From Paucibacter sediminis (GTDB lineage Bacteria; Pseudomonadota; Gammaproteobacteria; Burkholderiales; Burkholderiaceae_C), in the NCBI RefSeq assembly GCF_030254645.1, contig NZ_CP116346.1, forward strand, positions 2,483,973 to 2,547,972: a stretch of DNA of 64,000 nt. Reading direction: 5' to 3'. The position numbers and the translations under genes are program-made. Positions 25,456 to 34,168 of this stretch are shown here, piece after piece (positions within the stretch are counted from its first letter, which is position 1; each line of letters begins with the position of its first letter). The notes beneath the pieces were generated by a model. That model was not told where the DNA came from and did not search any database. It worked only from the letters and a program-made list of their open reading frames with translations.

Positions 25456-28089
25456 GTGAAGTTCCAGCCCATTGCCCACATCGAAGGCAGCCTCTGGCGC
25501 CAACGCGTGATGGCACGCGTGGCCGAGGCGGCGCCGGCCTCGGCGCGGCTGACCCTGGTGGTGGCGCCCGCCGGCTTCGGCAAGACCACGCTGCTGGCCC
25601 AGCTGGCCCAGCGCGAGCGCGAGCAAGGCGTCAAGGTGGCCTGGCTCAACTGCGACAGCCGCGACGCCGATGCCCAGGTCTTCAGCGACAACCTGCTGGC
25701 CGCGCTCAAGCAGAGCGAGGTGAGGGCGGGGCCGGGGCGCTCGCTGCTGGATCACTTTGCGACGGTGGTTGCCGGCATTGCCGATCCGGTCGCGCTGTTC
25801 ATCGATGACTACGACCAGGCCGCCGGCGCGGCGGTCGACGAGCTGCTGTGCAGCATTGCGCTGGCGGCGCCGCCGCATGTGCGCGTGATGCTGGCCTGCC
25901 GCTCGATGCCGGCCATCCCGCTCGCGCGCCTGCAGCTGGCCGGCCGCGTGCGCCAGCTGGATGCCGACCTGCTGCGCTTCGATCATGAGGAGACGCAGCG
26001 CTTGCTGGCCGGCTGCTTCCCGAGCCAGGCGCTGGAGAGCGTTGCGGCCTACACGCAGGGCTGGCCCTTCGCGCTGCAGCTGGCGCGCCTGCGCGCGGCC
26101 AGCGGGCGGGGGGAGGGCTGGTCGCCCGAGGCGGACAGCCCGCTGCCGCGCCGCCAGTTGTTCGACTATCTGGCCCGGGAGGTGCTGGGCACGCTCAGCC
26201 AGGCCAGCCAGGCCTTTTTGTCCGACGTGGCGATCCTGGAGGAGATCGATGTGGCGGCCGCCAATGCCATCCGCCAGCACGACAACAGCCTGCACCACAT
26301 CCAGGAGCTGGCCATGCTCGAGCCGGTGGTCGTCATCGCCGCCTCGTGCCAGAGCGCGCGTCTGCATCCCTTGCTGCGCGACTTTCTGCTGCACCGGATG
26401 AGCGTGCAGGCGCCCGGCCGCGCCGCCGAGCTGCACCTGCGCGCCGCGGCGTATTTCTCGGCGGCCGGCCGGGTGGATGACGCGGTCTTTCACGCCGTGG
26501 CGGCCGCGCGCTTCGACCTGGCGGCGCAGATGATCGAGGCCGCCGGCGCGATCCGGCTGCTGGTGACGCTGGGCGAGCCGCGCGTGCGGCTGCTGCTGCG
26601 CCAGCTGCCCGCCGCGCTGCAGCAGCAGCGCCCGCGGCTGCGTCTGCTGCTGCTGGGCCTGCAGATCGAGGACCATGATGCCCAGGGTGCCGAGGCGGAG
26701 ATCGCGCGCATCGAGCTGCAGGCCGATCTGCAAGAGCCGGCCGAGGCCGCCGAGCTGGCGGTCGATCTGCGGCTGACGCGCTGCCTGCTGCTGCTGGATG
26801 ACGCGGAGCGCCTGCTGCATTTCAGCCCCTGGGCGCAGCTGCAGGCCGCCCGCGCCGAGGGGCGGCACCGCCGCCTGATCGATCCGCTCTTCCTCGGCCT
26901 GGTGTTGCCGGTGGAGCTGTTCCTGCTGCAGCGCTATGGGCCCACCGATCGCGCCGAGCGCCGCGTCGGCGAGGTCGACGCGCTCTATGACGACATCCGG
27001 CCGCTCAACACCAGCCCCTGGGTCTGGATGTACCAGCTCTGCAATGCCTTGGCGCGCGGCGAGCTGGAGCGCTGCGAGCAGATCGCCAACGAATCGCTGA
27101 AGCGCGATCTCAACTACATCAAGCACAGCCAGAAGTCGCTGGGTCAGCTGCTGGCGGCGGTGCTCGGGCGCGCGCTCTACGAGCAGGGCCGGCTGACGGA
27201 GGCGCTTGGACTGCTGACGACCCTGGTGCCCACCGAGTCGGTGCGCTTTCTCGAGGTGTTGGCCGGCGCGATGGTCGACACCGCCCGCTGCCAGTTCGTG
27301 CTGGGCCATCCCGGGCCGGCGATCGAGCTGCTGAAACAGGCCCGCGACCTGGCCTTCGAGGAAGGTCTGCCGCATCTGCGCCTGCTGGCCGCCGCCGTGC
27401 AGGCCGAACTGGAACTGCGCCAGGACCATGGCGAGGCCGCCGCCAGCCTGGCCGACGCCGAGCAGCTGGCGCAGCGCTGGGAGGAAGCCGCCGCGGGCGC
27501 TGTCTTCCCCTGGCTGGTGGTGGAAGCGCTGGCGCGCAGCCGCTTCGCCCTACAGCTGCAGGCGGCCGATGGCGCGGCGGCCCTGCAGACCGCCGAGCGC
27601 CTGCTGACGCTGGCCGCCCAGGCCGGCCGGCAGCTTGCGGAAATCCTCGCCCATGGCATGCGGGCGCGCGCGCTGGCGAGGCTGCAGCGCGTGCCGGAGA
27701 GCGAGGCCGCGCTGCTGGACGCGTTGCAAAGGGCGGCCAGCTGCGGTGCGCGGCAGCTCTTCATCGACCTGGGCGCCGACACCATGCTGCAGCTGCGCGC
27801 CATGGCGCCCAAGCTGGCGGAGCCCCTGCAGCGCTGGACCGGCCAGACGCTGCAGCTATGGGAGACGCTGTTCCAGCGCGGCTTGAGCGCAGCCGAGACC
27901 TTCAGCGAGCGCGAGCTCGAGATCCTGCGCGAGCTGGCCAAGGACCAAACCACCAAGATGATCGCGCGCACCCTGATGCGCTCGCCGGAGACGGTCAAGT
28001 ACCACTTGAAATCGATCTTCGCGAAGCTGGGCGTCAACAACCGCGAGGATGCGGTGGCCGAGGCGCGGCGCCGCGCGCAGCTGCCCTGA
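25456..28089 (+). CDS. MalT/LuxR-type STAND regulator
   Basis: Large signal-responsive transcriptional activator of 877 residues. The N-terminus holds a P-loop APAGFGKTT (37-45) and a FIDDYDQ Walker-B-like segment (near 115). The middle part is a TPR-like helical array (about 350-780). The C-terminal LuxR HTH begins FSERELEILRELAKDQTTKMIAR and contains SPETVKYHLKSIFAKLGVNN. I chose GTG at 25456, with AGGA eight bases upstream, giving MKFQPIAHIEG. It is the last gene of the receptor-hydantoinase-DUF917-NCS1 operon, probably an ATP- and ligand-dependent activator of that operon. The ligand is unknown, presumably the transported heterocycle or a product. Confidence 0.88.
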   Translation: MKFQPIAHIEGSLWRQRVMARVAEAAPASARLTLVVAPAGFGKTTLLAQLAQREREQGVKVAWLNCDSRDADAQVFSDNLLAALKQSEVRAGPGRSLLDHFATVVAGIADPVALFIDDYDQAAGAAVDELLCSIALAAPPHVRVMLACRSMPAIPLARLQLAGRVRQLDADLLRFDHEETQRLLAGCFPSQALESVAAYTQGWPFALQLARLRAASGRGEGWSPEADSPLPRRQLFDYLAREVLGTLSQASQAFLSDVAILEEIDVAAANAIRQHDNSLHHIQELAMLEPVVVIAASCQSARLHPLLRDFLLHRMSVQAPGRAAELHLRAAAYFSAAGRVDDAVFHAVAAARFDLAAQMIEAAGAIRLLVTLGEPRVRLLLRQLPAALQQQRPRLRLLLLGLQIEDHDAQGAEAEIARIELQADLQEPAEAAELAVDLRLTRCLLLLDDAERLLHFSPWAQLQAARAEGRHRRLIDPLFLGLVLPVELFLLQRYGPTDRAERRVGEVDALYDDIRPLNTSPWVWMYQLCNALARGELERCEQIANESLKRDLNYIKHSQKSLGQLLAAVLGRALYEQGRLTEALGLLTTLVPTESVRFLEVLAGAMVDTARCQFVLGHPGPAIELLKQARDLAFEEGLPHLRLLAAAVQAELELRQDHGEAAASLADAEQLAQRWEEAAAGAVFPWLVVEALARSRFALQLQAADGAAALQTAERLLTLAAQAGRQLAEILAHGMRARALARLQRVPESEAALLDALQRAASCGARQLFIDLGADTMLQLRAMAPKLAEPLQRWTGQTLQLWETLFQRGLSAAETFSERELEILRELAKDQTTKMIARTLMRSPETVKYHLKSIFAKLGVNNREDAVAEARRRAQLP

Positions 28090-28164
28090 GGCGCCGGTGG
28101 CCGCCCCGCCGCCGCCGCTGGTCCCATACCATCGGGCCCATCACTGACCCTTTCCACTCAACCC

Positions 28165-28551
28165 ATGCCCATCGCAAAGATCGAGGTCTGCCGCCCCCGT
28201 ACGCGGGAGGAAGTCGCGGCGCTTATCGAGGCCGTCTACCAAGCGCAGCTGCTGGCGCTGAAGGTGCCCGAGGACGACAAGCAGATCCGCTACATCGAGC
28301 ACAAGCCCGAGCATTTTCCGGTGCCGCCCAGCAAGACCGCGAACTACACCCTGGTGGAAATCCAGATCTTCCCCGGGCGCTCGCTGGACGCCAAGCGCCG
28401 GCTGTATGCCGAGATTGCGCAGCGCTTCGGCGCCTTGGGCATTCAGCCCACCGACATCACCATCGTCCTGCATGAACCGCCGCTCGACAACTGGGGCGTG
28501 GGCGGCAAGCCCGCGTCCGAGATCGAGCTCGGCTTCAGGCTCGACGTGTGA
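28165..28551 (+). CDS. 4-oxalocrotonate tautomerase-family protein
   Basis: A 128-residue cytoplasmic protein of the tautomerase superfamily. The sequence starts Met-Pro-Ile, so Pro1 would be the catalytic base after Met removal. Family features are IFPGRSLDAKRRLYAEIAQRF (a helix after the second strand) and ITIVLHEPPLDNWGVGG near the end, seen in many putative tautomerases that accept oxaloacetate-like or unknown enols. It begins 75 bases after the MalT-like gene on the same strand; cotranscription is possible. Its last 17 bases overlap the end of the convergent PEP-CTERM gene. Confidence 0.85.
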   Translation: MPIAKIEVCRPRTREEVAALIEAVYQAQLLALKVPEDDKQIRYIEHKPEHFPVPPSKTANYTLVEIQIFPGRSLDAKRRLYAEIAQRFGALGIQPTDITIVLHEPPLDNWGVGGKPASEIELGFRLDV

Positions 28552-29182
28552 CGGGGCGCTGGCGCCGCCGCAGCAGGCCCGGTGCGCCGGCCGCCAGCAG
28601 CGCCAGGCCCAGCAGCCCGTAGCTGGCCGGCTCCGGCACATTGCAGGCACCGGTGCCCACAGCGATGCAGGCGCCTTGTACCGTCACGTCCAGGCTCAGG
28701 GCGTTCAGACCCACGAAGTTGCGCTGGAAGTCGAGATCGGGGCCCAGCGTGAACAGGCTCGTGCCGTCGGCATCGGCCGAGAACGCGAAGTGCGCCAGCA
28801 GGAAGCTGTCGGCCTGCGCGGCCGCGACGGTGGCATCGTCGGCCAGGGCCGAAGCCTGCAGGCCCCAGTCGCCCAGGGCGACGCTGTCGATGACCAAAAG
28901 CGGGTCGATGCCGTAGGCGCTGCCCAGCTGCTGCTGGGCGTTGGTGGCGTCGATGAGCCGGTAGGCGTAACCGATGACGCTGCCGTCAAAGATGAAGTTC
29001 AGGTCAAAGGCCGAGAGGATCTCGGCGCCCAGGCCGGCGATCGTGACGTCCACGCTCAGCGTCTCGCCGATATTGGCGTGCTGGGTGGAGGGCGTGAAGC
29101 TCACGACGATGCCGGCGCTGGCCGGCGTCGCCAGCAGGGTGCCAAGGCTCAGCGCGAGCGCGGGCAGAAGGTTCTTGCTCAT
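28535..29182 (-). CDS. PEP-CTERM sorted surface protein with cohesin-like domain
   Basis: A 215-residue exported protein. The signal peptide is MSKNLLPALALSLGTLL through ATPASA. A single domain (about 24-175) has the order of a bacterial cohesin: IVVSFTPSTQHANIGETLSV, a Val-rich second strand, SAFDLNFIFDGSVIGY, then HFAFSADADGTSLFTLG. A C-terminal PEP-CTERM signal (VPEPASYG, hydrophobic helix, Arg-rich tail RRRQRPVTRR; residues 182-215) directs exosortase/EpsH-type processing. I start at ATG 29182. It is the last gene of the leftward operon and follows the dockerin-type protein by 29 bases. The cohesin assignment is by pattern and is moderately sure; the sorting signal is clear. Confidence 0.78.
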   Translation of the reverse strand: MSKNLLPALALSLGTLLATPASAGIVVSFTPSTQHANIGETLSVDVTIAGLGAEILSAFDLNFIFDGSVIGYAYRLIDATNAQQQLGSAYGIDPLLVIDSVALGDWGLQASALADDATVAAAQADSFLLAHFAFSADADGTSLFTLGPDLDFQRNFVGLNALSLDVTVQGACIAVGTGACNVPEPASYGLLGLALLAAGAPGLLRRRQRPVTRRA

Positions 29183-29211
29183 GGTGTGGCTTTCTTCGGT
29201 TCGGCGCGCCC

Positions 29212-30990
29212 TCACAGTGCGCAATTCGGCTTGCTGCACTTCAGGGCGCAAGTGCGCGCGTCGTTGACGGTGATCTTGCCGTCGCCATTGGCATCGCGCG
29301 GATCGCTGGCGCTGGGCGTCTGGCCGATGCCGGCGCGGATCAGGTTGATGTCGGTGATGTTGATGGCGCCGTCGCGGTCGACGTCGCAGACCAGGCTGGC
29401 GCTGTTGAGCGTGACGTCGTAGACCACCGGCGATTCGTTCTGCGGGTTGGCGTTGAGCGTCAGCCGCAACTCCATGTAGCGGCCGCTCTGGCCGCTCAGC
29501 GTGGCACCGCTGAGGGCGGGCGCGAAGGGCTTGCCGGGCAGCAGGGCCGGGTCGTCGGCGCTGCGCACCTCGGCGAGCAGGCTGGCGCCCGAGGGCAGCG
29601 TGGCATTCCAGGCCACCGAGGCCCAGGGCGTGGCGGCCGCGCCGCTGTCCTGCGTCACCGTCCAGCTGCCGGTCTTGGTGGTGATGCTCAGCGCCGCGGT
29701 GCCGGACGCGTCACTGTAGGTATAGGGCTCGTAGCCCACCGGCAGAACGCCGAGGAAGTCGCCATTGCTGCCGCGGTACTTGGCCATATTGTGCGAGCCG
29801 CGATGCACCTGCCAGATGTCGTTGTTGGCGTCGGCGATGACGCCGCGGCTGTCCGAGCTGCCCACCTGGCTGCCCTTGTCCCACAGCACATTGCCGCTGG
29901 GGCCGAACTTGACCACGCCGCCATTGGTCTTGCTGACGGTGATATTGCCCTCGTTGTCGGTGCCCACCGCATAGCTGCAGTAGTTGATGGCCGCCGGCAG
30001 GGTGTAGCTGGGCGCGCCGTCCACATACTCGACATAGCTGTTGCAGGAGCCGCCCATGATGACGTGGGTGGTGTTGGCCGCGTCGCGCCGCAGCGCGAGG
30101 CCGTAGACCTGCGGCACGCTGATGCGCTGCAGGGGATAGGGCCCGACGTTGCTGGCCGTGTTGGCAATGCGTATCAGCGCGCTGCTGCCCCAGCTGGCAC
30201 CCCATAGCGTGCCGTTCTGGTCGATCAGGCAACCATAGTTCGGCGAGCCGCTCGGCACCGGGCCGGCGATGGTGTGGCCGTCGACGGCGCTGATCTTGTA
30301 GTACTCGTAGGCGTTGTAGAGGCCCACCCAGAGGTTGCCGTCGGTGCCGATGCAGAGCGCGCGGCCGATGCCGTTCACGCGCGTCAGGCCGCCGCTGTAG
30401 CTGCCGTCCGGCACGCGCCTGACCCAGGCGATGCGTTCGTCCCTGATCTCGCTGTCGTCGATCACGCCGTTGCCGTTGCTGTCCACCAGGGGCAGCATGG
30501 TGGCGGCGCCGCCGGTCGTGGTGTCGAGCACGCCGTTGCCGTTGCGATCGATGAAGCTGCTGCCGAGGATCTTGAACACCGTCGGGTGGCCACCGAACCA
30601 GCGGTCCAGCACATAGGCGTTGCCGGCGGCGTCCACCGCCGTGCGCGAGGGCGCCGGGCCATTCCAGGCATCGTGGGCATAGGCGCCGGAATTGAACCAG
30701 GTGCGGTAGCGGCCCACCTCGCGGCCGGGCGAGCCGCCGATCTGGGTCGAGTCGACCTTGGACAAGGTGTCTTCGCCGGCGTTGGCGATCCACAGCACCG
30801 GGAAGCTGGTGCCGGTGACATTGAGCTGCAGCTGGTTGCTATTGGGCGCGCTGTGGTTGACGCCGGTGGCCAGGCCCTTGTCGAAGTCGGCATCGCTGGT
30901 GTAGATCCAGCTGCCGGCGGCGGCCGGGCCGACCATCAGGCTCAGCGCCAGCGCCACGGGGGACGGTCCGAAACGGCGAAGGGTTCTCAT
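29212..30990 (-). CDS. Exported beta-propeller protein with C-terminal dockerin-type repeats
   Basis: A 592-residue secreted protein. The signal peptide ends near GPAAAGS. Repeated blades such as TDGNLWVGLYNAYEY, IDQNGTLWGASWG and ADANNDIWQVHRG show a propeller (about 30-420), followed by a beta-sandwich-like section (to about 525). The C-terminus has a double EF-hand-like dockerin pattern: D536-V-D-R-D-G...D547 and D566-A-N-G-D-G...D577, each DxDxDG/DxNxDG with Asp at position 12. Four Cys (535, 581, 585, 590) cluster there. The start overlaps the stop of the upstream TolB-like gene (ATGA). A partner for the cohesin-like protein next door is the obvious inference, not proven. Confidence 0.82.
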   Translation of the reverse strand: MRTLRRFGPSPVALALSLMVGPAAAGSWIYTSDADFDKGLATGVNHSAPNSNQLQLNVTGTSFPVLWIANAGEDTLSKVDSTQIGGSPGREVGRYRTWFNSGAYAHDAWNGPAPSRTAVDAAGNAYVLDRWFGGHPTVFKILGSSFIDRNGNGVLDTTTGGAATMLPLVDSNGNGVIDDSEIRDERIAWVRRVPDGSYSGGLTRVNGIGRALCIGTDGNLWVGLYNAYEYYKISAVDGHTIAGPVPSGSPNYGCLIDQNGTLWGASWGSSALIRIANTASNVGPYPLQRISVPQVYGLALRRDAANTTHVIMGGSCNSYVEYVDGAPSYTLPAAINYCSYAVGTDNEGNITVSKTNGGVVKFGPSGNVLWDKGSQVGSSDSRGVIADANNDIWQVHRGSHNMAKYRGSNGDFLGVLPVGYEPYTYSDASGTAALSITTKTGSWTVTQDSGAAATPWASVAWNATLPSGASLLAEVRSADDPALLPGKPFAPALSGATLSGQSGRYMELRLTLNANPQNESPVVYDVTLNSASLVCDVDRDGAINITDINLIRAGIGQTPSASDPRDANGDGKITVNDARTCALKCSKPNCAL

Positions 30991-32066
30991 GGCTTGCTCC
31001 TGGTTGTCATGGAGGTGGCCTGGGCGGGCGGCGGCGCTTGCGGGCGGATCATCAGATCGAAGCCCTCGCTGCGCGTCAGGCGCGTGGCCGCGCCACCCTG
31101 GGCCGCCACGCTGTAGATCTGTGCCTTGCCGTCGCGCAGGCTGACGAAGAAGATGCTGCGGCCGTCGGCCGACCACGCCGGGTAGTTGTCCTCATCCGGG
31201 TGGCGGGTGAGGTTGGCGGCGGCGCTGCCGTCGGCATTCATCACATAGATCTCGCCGCGCGCCATCTCGGTGCGCGTGCCCTCGCGGCTGGAGACGAAGG
31301 CGATGCGCTGCCCGTCGGGCGACCACGCCGGGTAGGCGTTGGTGTAGACGTTGTCGGTGATGCTGCCGGCATGGCTGCCGTCGGCGTCGATGACCTTGAC
31401 GTTGAGCGCCAGGCCCTGGCTCTCCAGATAGAGCAGGCGCCGGCTGTCGGGCGACCAGGCGGGGAAGCTCTTCGCCTGCTTGGAGAGGCTGCCGGTGAGA
31501 TTGCGCGCCTCGGTACCGCCGCGGCTGGGCAGGATGAAGATGTCCGCGCCGCCACGGTCGTCATGGCCCACATAGGCGATCCAGGCGCCGTCGGGCGAGA
31601 GCGTGGGCGGGCCCTTGTCCTGCGGCGTGGCGCTCAGCACCTGCAGGCCGCCGCCGTCGGCATTCATCGCGTAGAAGTTGGCCCAGCGCTGGCGCATCGA
31701 GCGGAACACGATGCGGCCGTCGGGCGTCCAGCCCGGTGCGCTGTCGGCCTGGGCCTCGTGGGTGAGGCGTTGCTGATGGCTGCCGTCGGCCTCCATCACA
31801 TAGATCTCGGCATTGCCGTCGCGGTAGGAGGTGAAGGCGATGCGCCGGCCGTCGGGCGACCAGGCCGGTTCGGTGTTCTCCTGCGGCGTGGCGGTCAGCG
31901 CGTGCTCGTCGCTGCCATCGGCGTTCATCACATGGATCTGCGCATTGCCGCCGCGGTTGGAGACGAACAGCAGCCGCCCCTGCGGCTCGGCCGCCGCGGC
32001 GGCGCCGCTCAGCAGGGCGGCGGCCAGGCCGGCGAGCAGGGCATGCCTGAGGGAGGATGGCTTCAC
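30987..32066 (-). CDS. Exported TolB/WD40-like beta-propeller protein
   Basis: A 359-residue exported protein starting at GTG 32066, with GGAG five bases upstream, which yields a good signal peptide (KPSSLRHALLAG through SGAAAAA). An in-frame TTG at 32090 is possible but has no ribosome site. Six or seven PD40 blades of the type 'AWSPDGRRIAFTS..DGNAEIYVMEADGSH..RLT' are easily seen, as in TolB and DPP-IV-like propellers; no protease domain follows. It overlaps the next gene by four bases. No TolA/Pal context is nearby, so it is not TolB itself; it probably binds a surface partner or polysaccharide. Confidence 0.82.
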   Translation of the reverse strand: MKPSSLRHALLAGLAAALLSGAAAAAEPQGRLLFVSNRGGNAQIHVMNADGSDEHALTATPQENTEPAWSPDGRRIAFTSYRDGNAEIYVMEADGSHQQRLTHEAQADSAPGWTPDGRIVFRSMRQRWANFYAMNADGGGLQVLSATPQDKGPPTLSPDGAWIAYVGHDDRGGADIFILPSRGGTEARNLTGSLSKQAKSFPAWSPDSRRLLYLESQGLALNVKVIDADGSHAGSITDNVYTNAYPAWSPDGQRIAFVSSREGTRTEMARGEIYVMNADGSAAANLTRHPDEDNYPAWSADGRSIFFVSLRDGKAQIYSVAAQGGAATRLTRSEGFDLMIRPQAPPPAQATSMTTRSKP

Positions 32067-32086
32067 GGCGACTCCGGCCTGCGGGC

Positions 32087-32437
32087 TCAACGGATCAGGC
32101 TGAAGCGGCCCTGGCCGAGCGGCTGGCCCTTGGCGTCGAACACGGTGACGGCATAGGCGCCGGCCAGCGGCGGCTGGAACTTGAGCGCGAAGCTGCCGCC
32201 GGCGCTGGTCTGCACCATCATGTCGATGGGCGCGGCCTGCGCATGGGCGAAGCGCACCGTGACATGGCTCAACGCCGCCAACGCCTGGCCCCTGATGGTG
32301 ATCTGGCCGCTGGCGTCCGGCGTCGAGGGCACCGAGATCGCCGCCATTGGCAGCGCTGGCTGGGCCTGCGCCGCAGCGCCCAGCGCCATGCCCAGGGTCA
32401 GCAGCGATGCTGCGAGAGAACGGGTCCAGCGTGCCAT
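32087..32437 (-). CDS. Small exported Ig-like protein
   Basis: A 116-residue exported protein that opens the operon. The signal peptide runs through LTLGMALGAAAQAQ. The mature part (about 90 residues) has alternating strands, for example SGQITIRGQALAAL, GSFALKFQPPLAGAYAVTVFDAKGQPL, as in small Ig-like or fibronectin-like domains. I see no catalytic motif and no Cys. The start at 32437 has GAGGAG in the preceding bases. It is 20 bases ahead of the TolB-like gene, so the four genes form one transcription unit. Confidence 0.65.
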   Translation of the reverse strand: MARWTRSLAASLLTLGMALGAAAQAQPALPMAAISVPSTPDASGQITIRGQALAALSHVTVRFAHAQAAPIDMMVQTSAGGSFALKFQPPLAGAYAVTVFDAKGQPLGQGRFSLIR

Positions 32438-32612
32438 GGTGTTGCTCCTCTTCCAGGCGACCGGGCGCGCGATGGCGCCCTGTTGCCGGCAGTCTTTGCC
32501 CGCATGCGGGGCGCAGCGTTGCGTTGCATCAAGTTGGACAAACTGTTTCAATGTGCCCCCCTACTGTTGGGGGTCTCGCACGTCCACAACGCCAGCCCTC
32601 TGCGCCCTCCTC

Positions 32613-33689
32613 ATGAGCACCTGCCCCTCGATCCAATGCCGCGACTATGGCCAGCTGCCCGATGGCCGCACGGTGCATGAGTACCTGCTCGACAACGGCG
32701 CCGGCCTGCGCCTCAGCGCCATCAGCTATGGCGGCATCGTCAACGGCCTGTGGGTGCCCGATCGCAGCGGCCGCGTCGCCAATGTGGTGCTGGGCTTCGA
32801 CGCGCTGGACGACTACGTGCAGCGCAACCCGCATTTCGGCGTGATCGCGGGCCGCTATGCGAATCGCATCGCCGGCGGGCGCTTTTGCCTGGACGGCCAG
32901 ACCTACCAGCTGGACCGCAACGACGGCCCCAACACCCTGCATGGCGGCACGCATGGCTTCGGCACCCAGCTCTGGCAGGCCGAGCCCGCGCCGCCCGCGC
33001 CGGGCGAGGCGGTGGCGCTGCGGTTGCGCTACACCAGCGCGGCCGGTGAACAGGGCTTTCCGGGCTGCCTGCGCGTGCAGGTGCGCTACAGCCTGGGCAC
33101 AGACCTGAGCTGGCGCATAACCTACGAGGGCGAGACCGACGCGCCCACCCTGGTCAACCTGACCCACCACGACTACTTCAACCTCGCCGGCCAGGGCTCC
33201 GCGCTGGGCCATGAGCTCTGCATCCCGGCCAGCCGCTACAGCGAGGTCGGGCCGGGCCTGATCCCGCTGCGCCATGCCGAGGTGGCGGGCACGCCCTTCG
33301 ACTTCCGCACCGCCCAGCCCATCGAGGCGCGCATCCGCCAGGCGCATGCGCAGCTGCGCATCGCCAAGGGCTACGACCACAACTGGCTGCTGGACCATGC
33401 GCTGGACGGCCGCCTGCACCTGGCCGCGCGCCTGCGCGATCCCGCCTCCGGCCGCTGCATGGAGGTCCTGAGCAGCGAACCGGCGCTGCAGTTCTACTCG
33501 GGCAACTGGCTGGACGGCAGCCTGAGCGGCTTTGGCGGCCAGGCCTATCGCCAGGGCGATGGGCTGTGCCTGGAAACCCAGCACAGCCCCGACTCGCCCA
33601 ACCGCGCGGTGAGCGAAGATTGGCCCTCCACCGTGCTGCGCCCCGGCGAGATCTACCGCAGCAGCACCCTGCATCGCTTCACTGTTTGA
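32613..33689 (+). CDS. galM: Aldose 1-epimerase (galactose mutarotase)
   Basis: Predicted GalM of 358 residues. Expected landmarks are GVIAGRYANRIAGG, LHGGTHGFGTQLW, NLTHHDYFNLAGQG (with the catalytic His), KGYDHNWLLD and EPALQFYSGNWLDG (the catalytic Glu region lies in the following LETQHSPDSPN). It interconverts alpha- and beta-anomers, here supplying the form used by the sugar dehydrogenase. No signal peptide. It opens a + strand operon with a thioesterase and a lactonase on the flank of the galactonate genes. The ATG at 32613 is the only start that keeps the usual N-terminus. Confidence 0.93.
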   Translation: MSTCPSIQCRDYGQLPDGRTVHEYLLDNGAGLRLSAISYGGIVNGLWVPDRSGRVANVVLGFDALDDYVQRNPHFGVIAGRYANRIAGGRFCLDGQTYQLDRNDGPNTLHGGTHGFGTQLWQAEPAPPAPGEAVALRLRYTSAAGEQGFPGCLRVQVRYSLGTDLSWRITYEGETDAPTLVNLTHHDYFNLAGQGSALGHELCIPASRYSEVGPGLIPLRHAEVAGTPFDFRTAQPIEARIRQAHAQLRIAKGYDHNWLLDHALDGRLHLAARLRDPASGRCMEVLSSEPALQFYSGNWLDGSLSGFGGQAYRQGDGLCLETQHSPDSPNRAVSEDWPSTVLRPGEIYRSSTLHRFTV

Positions 33690-33700
33690 AAGAGGCCGCC

Positions 33701-34168
33701 ATGGACCTGCCCGCCCACCAGCTCACGATGACGGTGCTGATGACGCCCGACACCGCCAACTTCGCCGGCAATGTGCATGGCGGCAACATCCTCAAGCTGC
33801 TCGACCAGGTGGCCTATGCCTGCGCCAGCCGCTACGCCGGCCGCTATGTGGTGACGGTGTCGGTGGACCGCGTGATCTTCCGCCAGCCCATCCATGTGGG
33901 CGAGCTGGTGAGCTTCCTGGCCAGCATCAACCACACCGGCAGCTCCTCGATGGAGGTGGGCATCAAGGTGGTGGCCGAGAACATCCGCACCCAGGAGTCG
34001 CGCCATGTGAACAGCTGCTACTTCACCATGGTGGCGGTGGGCGACGACAACAAGCCCGTGCCGGTGGCGCCGCTGCGCCCCTTCACGCCCGATGAACGCC
34101 GCCGCCACCAGGCGGCGATCGCGCGCCGCCAGGCGCAGGCCACGCTGGAGCCGCGCGGTGCAGCCTGA
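33701..34168 (+). CDS. Acyl-CoA thioesterase (hotdog fold, YciA-like)
   Basis: A 155-residue hotdog-fold thioesterase. TPDTANFAGNVHGGNILKLLDQVAYACA carries the conserved Asn/Asp and HGG motif, followed by VTVSVDRVIFRQPIHVGE and NSCYFTMVAVGDD. The family hydrolyses acyl-CoA in the cytosol; chain preference is not readable from sequence. The connection to sugar catabolism is not obvious; it may only be a passenger. It starts 12 bases after galM, and its last 11 bases overlap the lactonase start. Confidence 0.88.
   Translation: MDLPAHQLTMTVLMTPDTANFAGNVHGGNILKLLDQVAYACASRYAGRYVVTVSVDRVIFRQPIHVGELVSFLASINHTGSSSMEVGIKVVAENIRTQESRHVNSCYFTMVAVGDDNKPVPVAPLRPFTPDERRRHQAAIARRQAQATLEPRGAA

Noticed and set aside
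22911-25709. Open frame of 932 codons on the - strand opposite hydantoinase, DUF917 and NCS1 genes
   Set aside because: Composition is Gln/His/Gly-rich shadow sequence, overlapping three real genes; no ribosome site.
28165-28551. Tautomerase as a fifth enzyme of the hydantoin-like operon
   Set aside because: It is on the same strand, but 75 bases lie between it and the regulator and the family is too general to place it in the pathway.
30987-32066. TolB of the Tol-Pal system
   Set aside because: The propeller pattern matches, but tolQRA, pal and ybgC are absent and the gene lies in an operon of surface proteins.
32556-32573. Hairpin CCCCC-TACTGTT-GGGGG ahead of galM
   Set aside because: Only a 5-bp stem without a T-run or a recognised partner; frequent by chance in this base composition.
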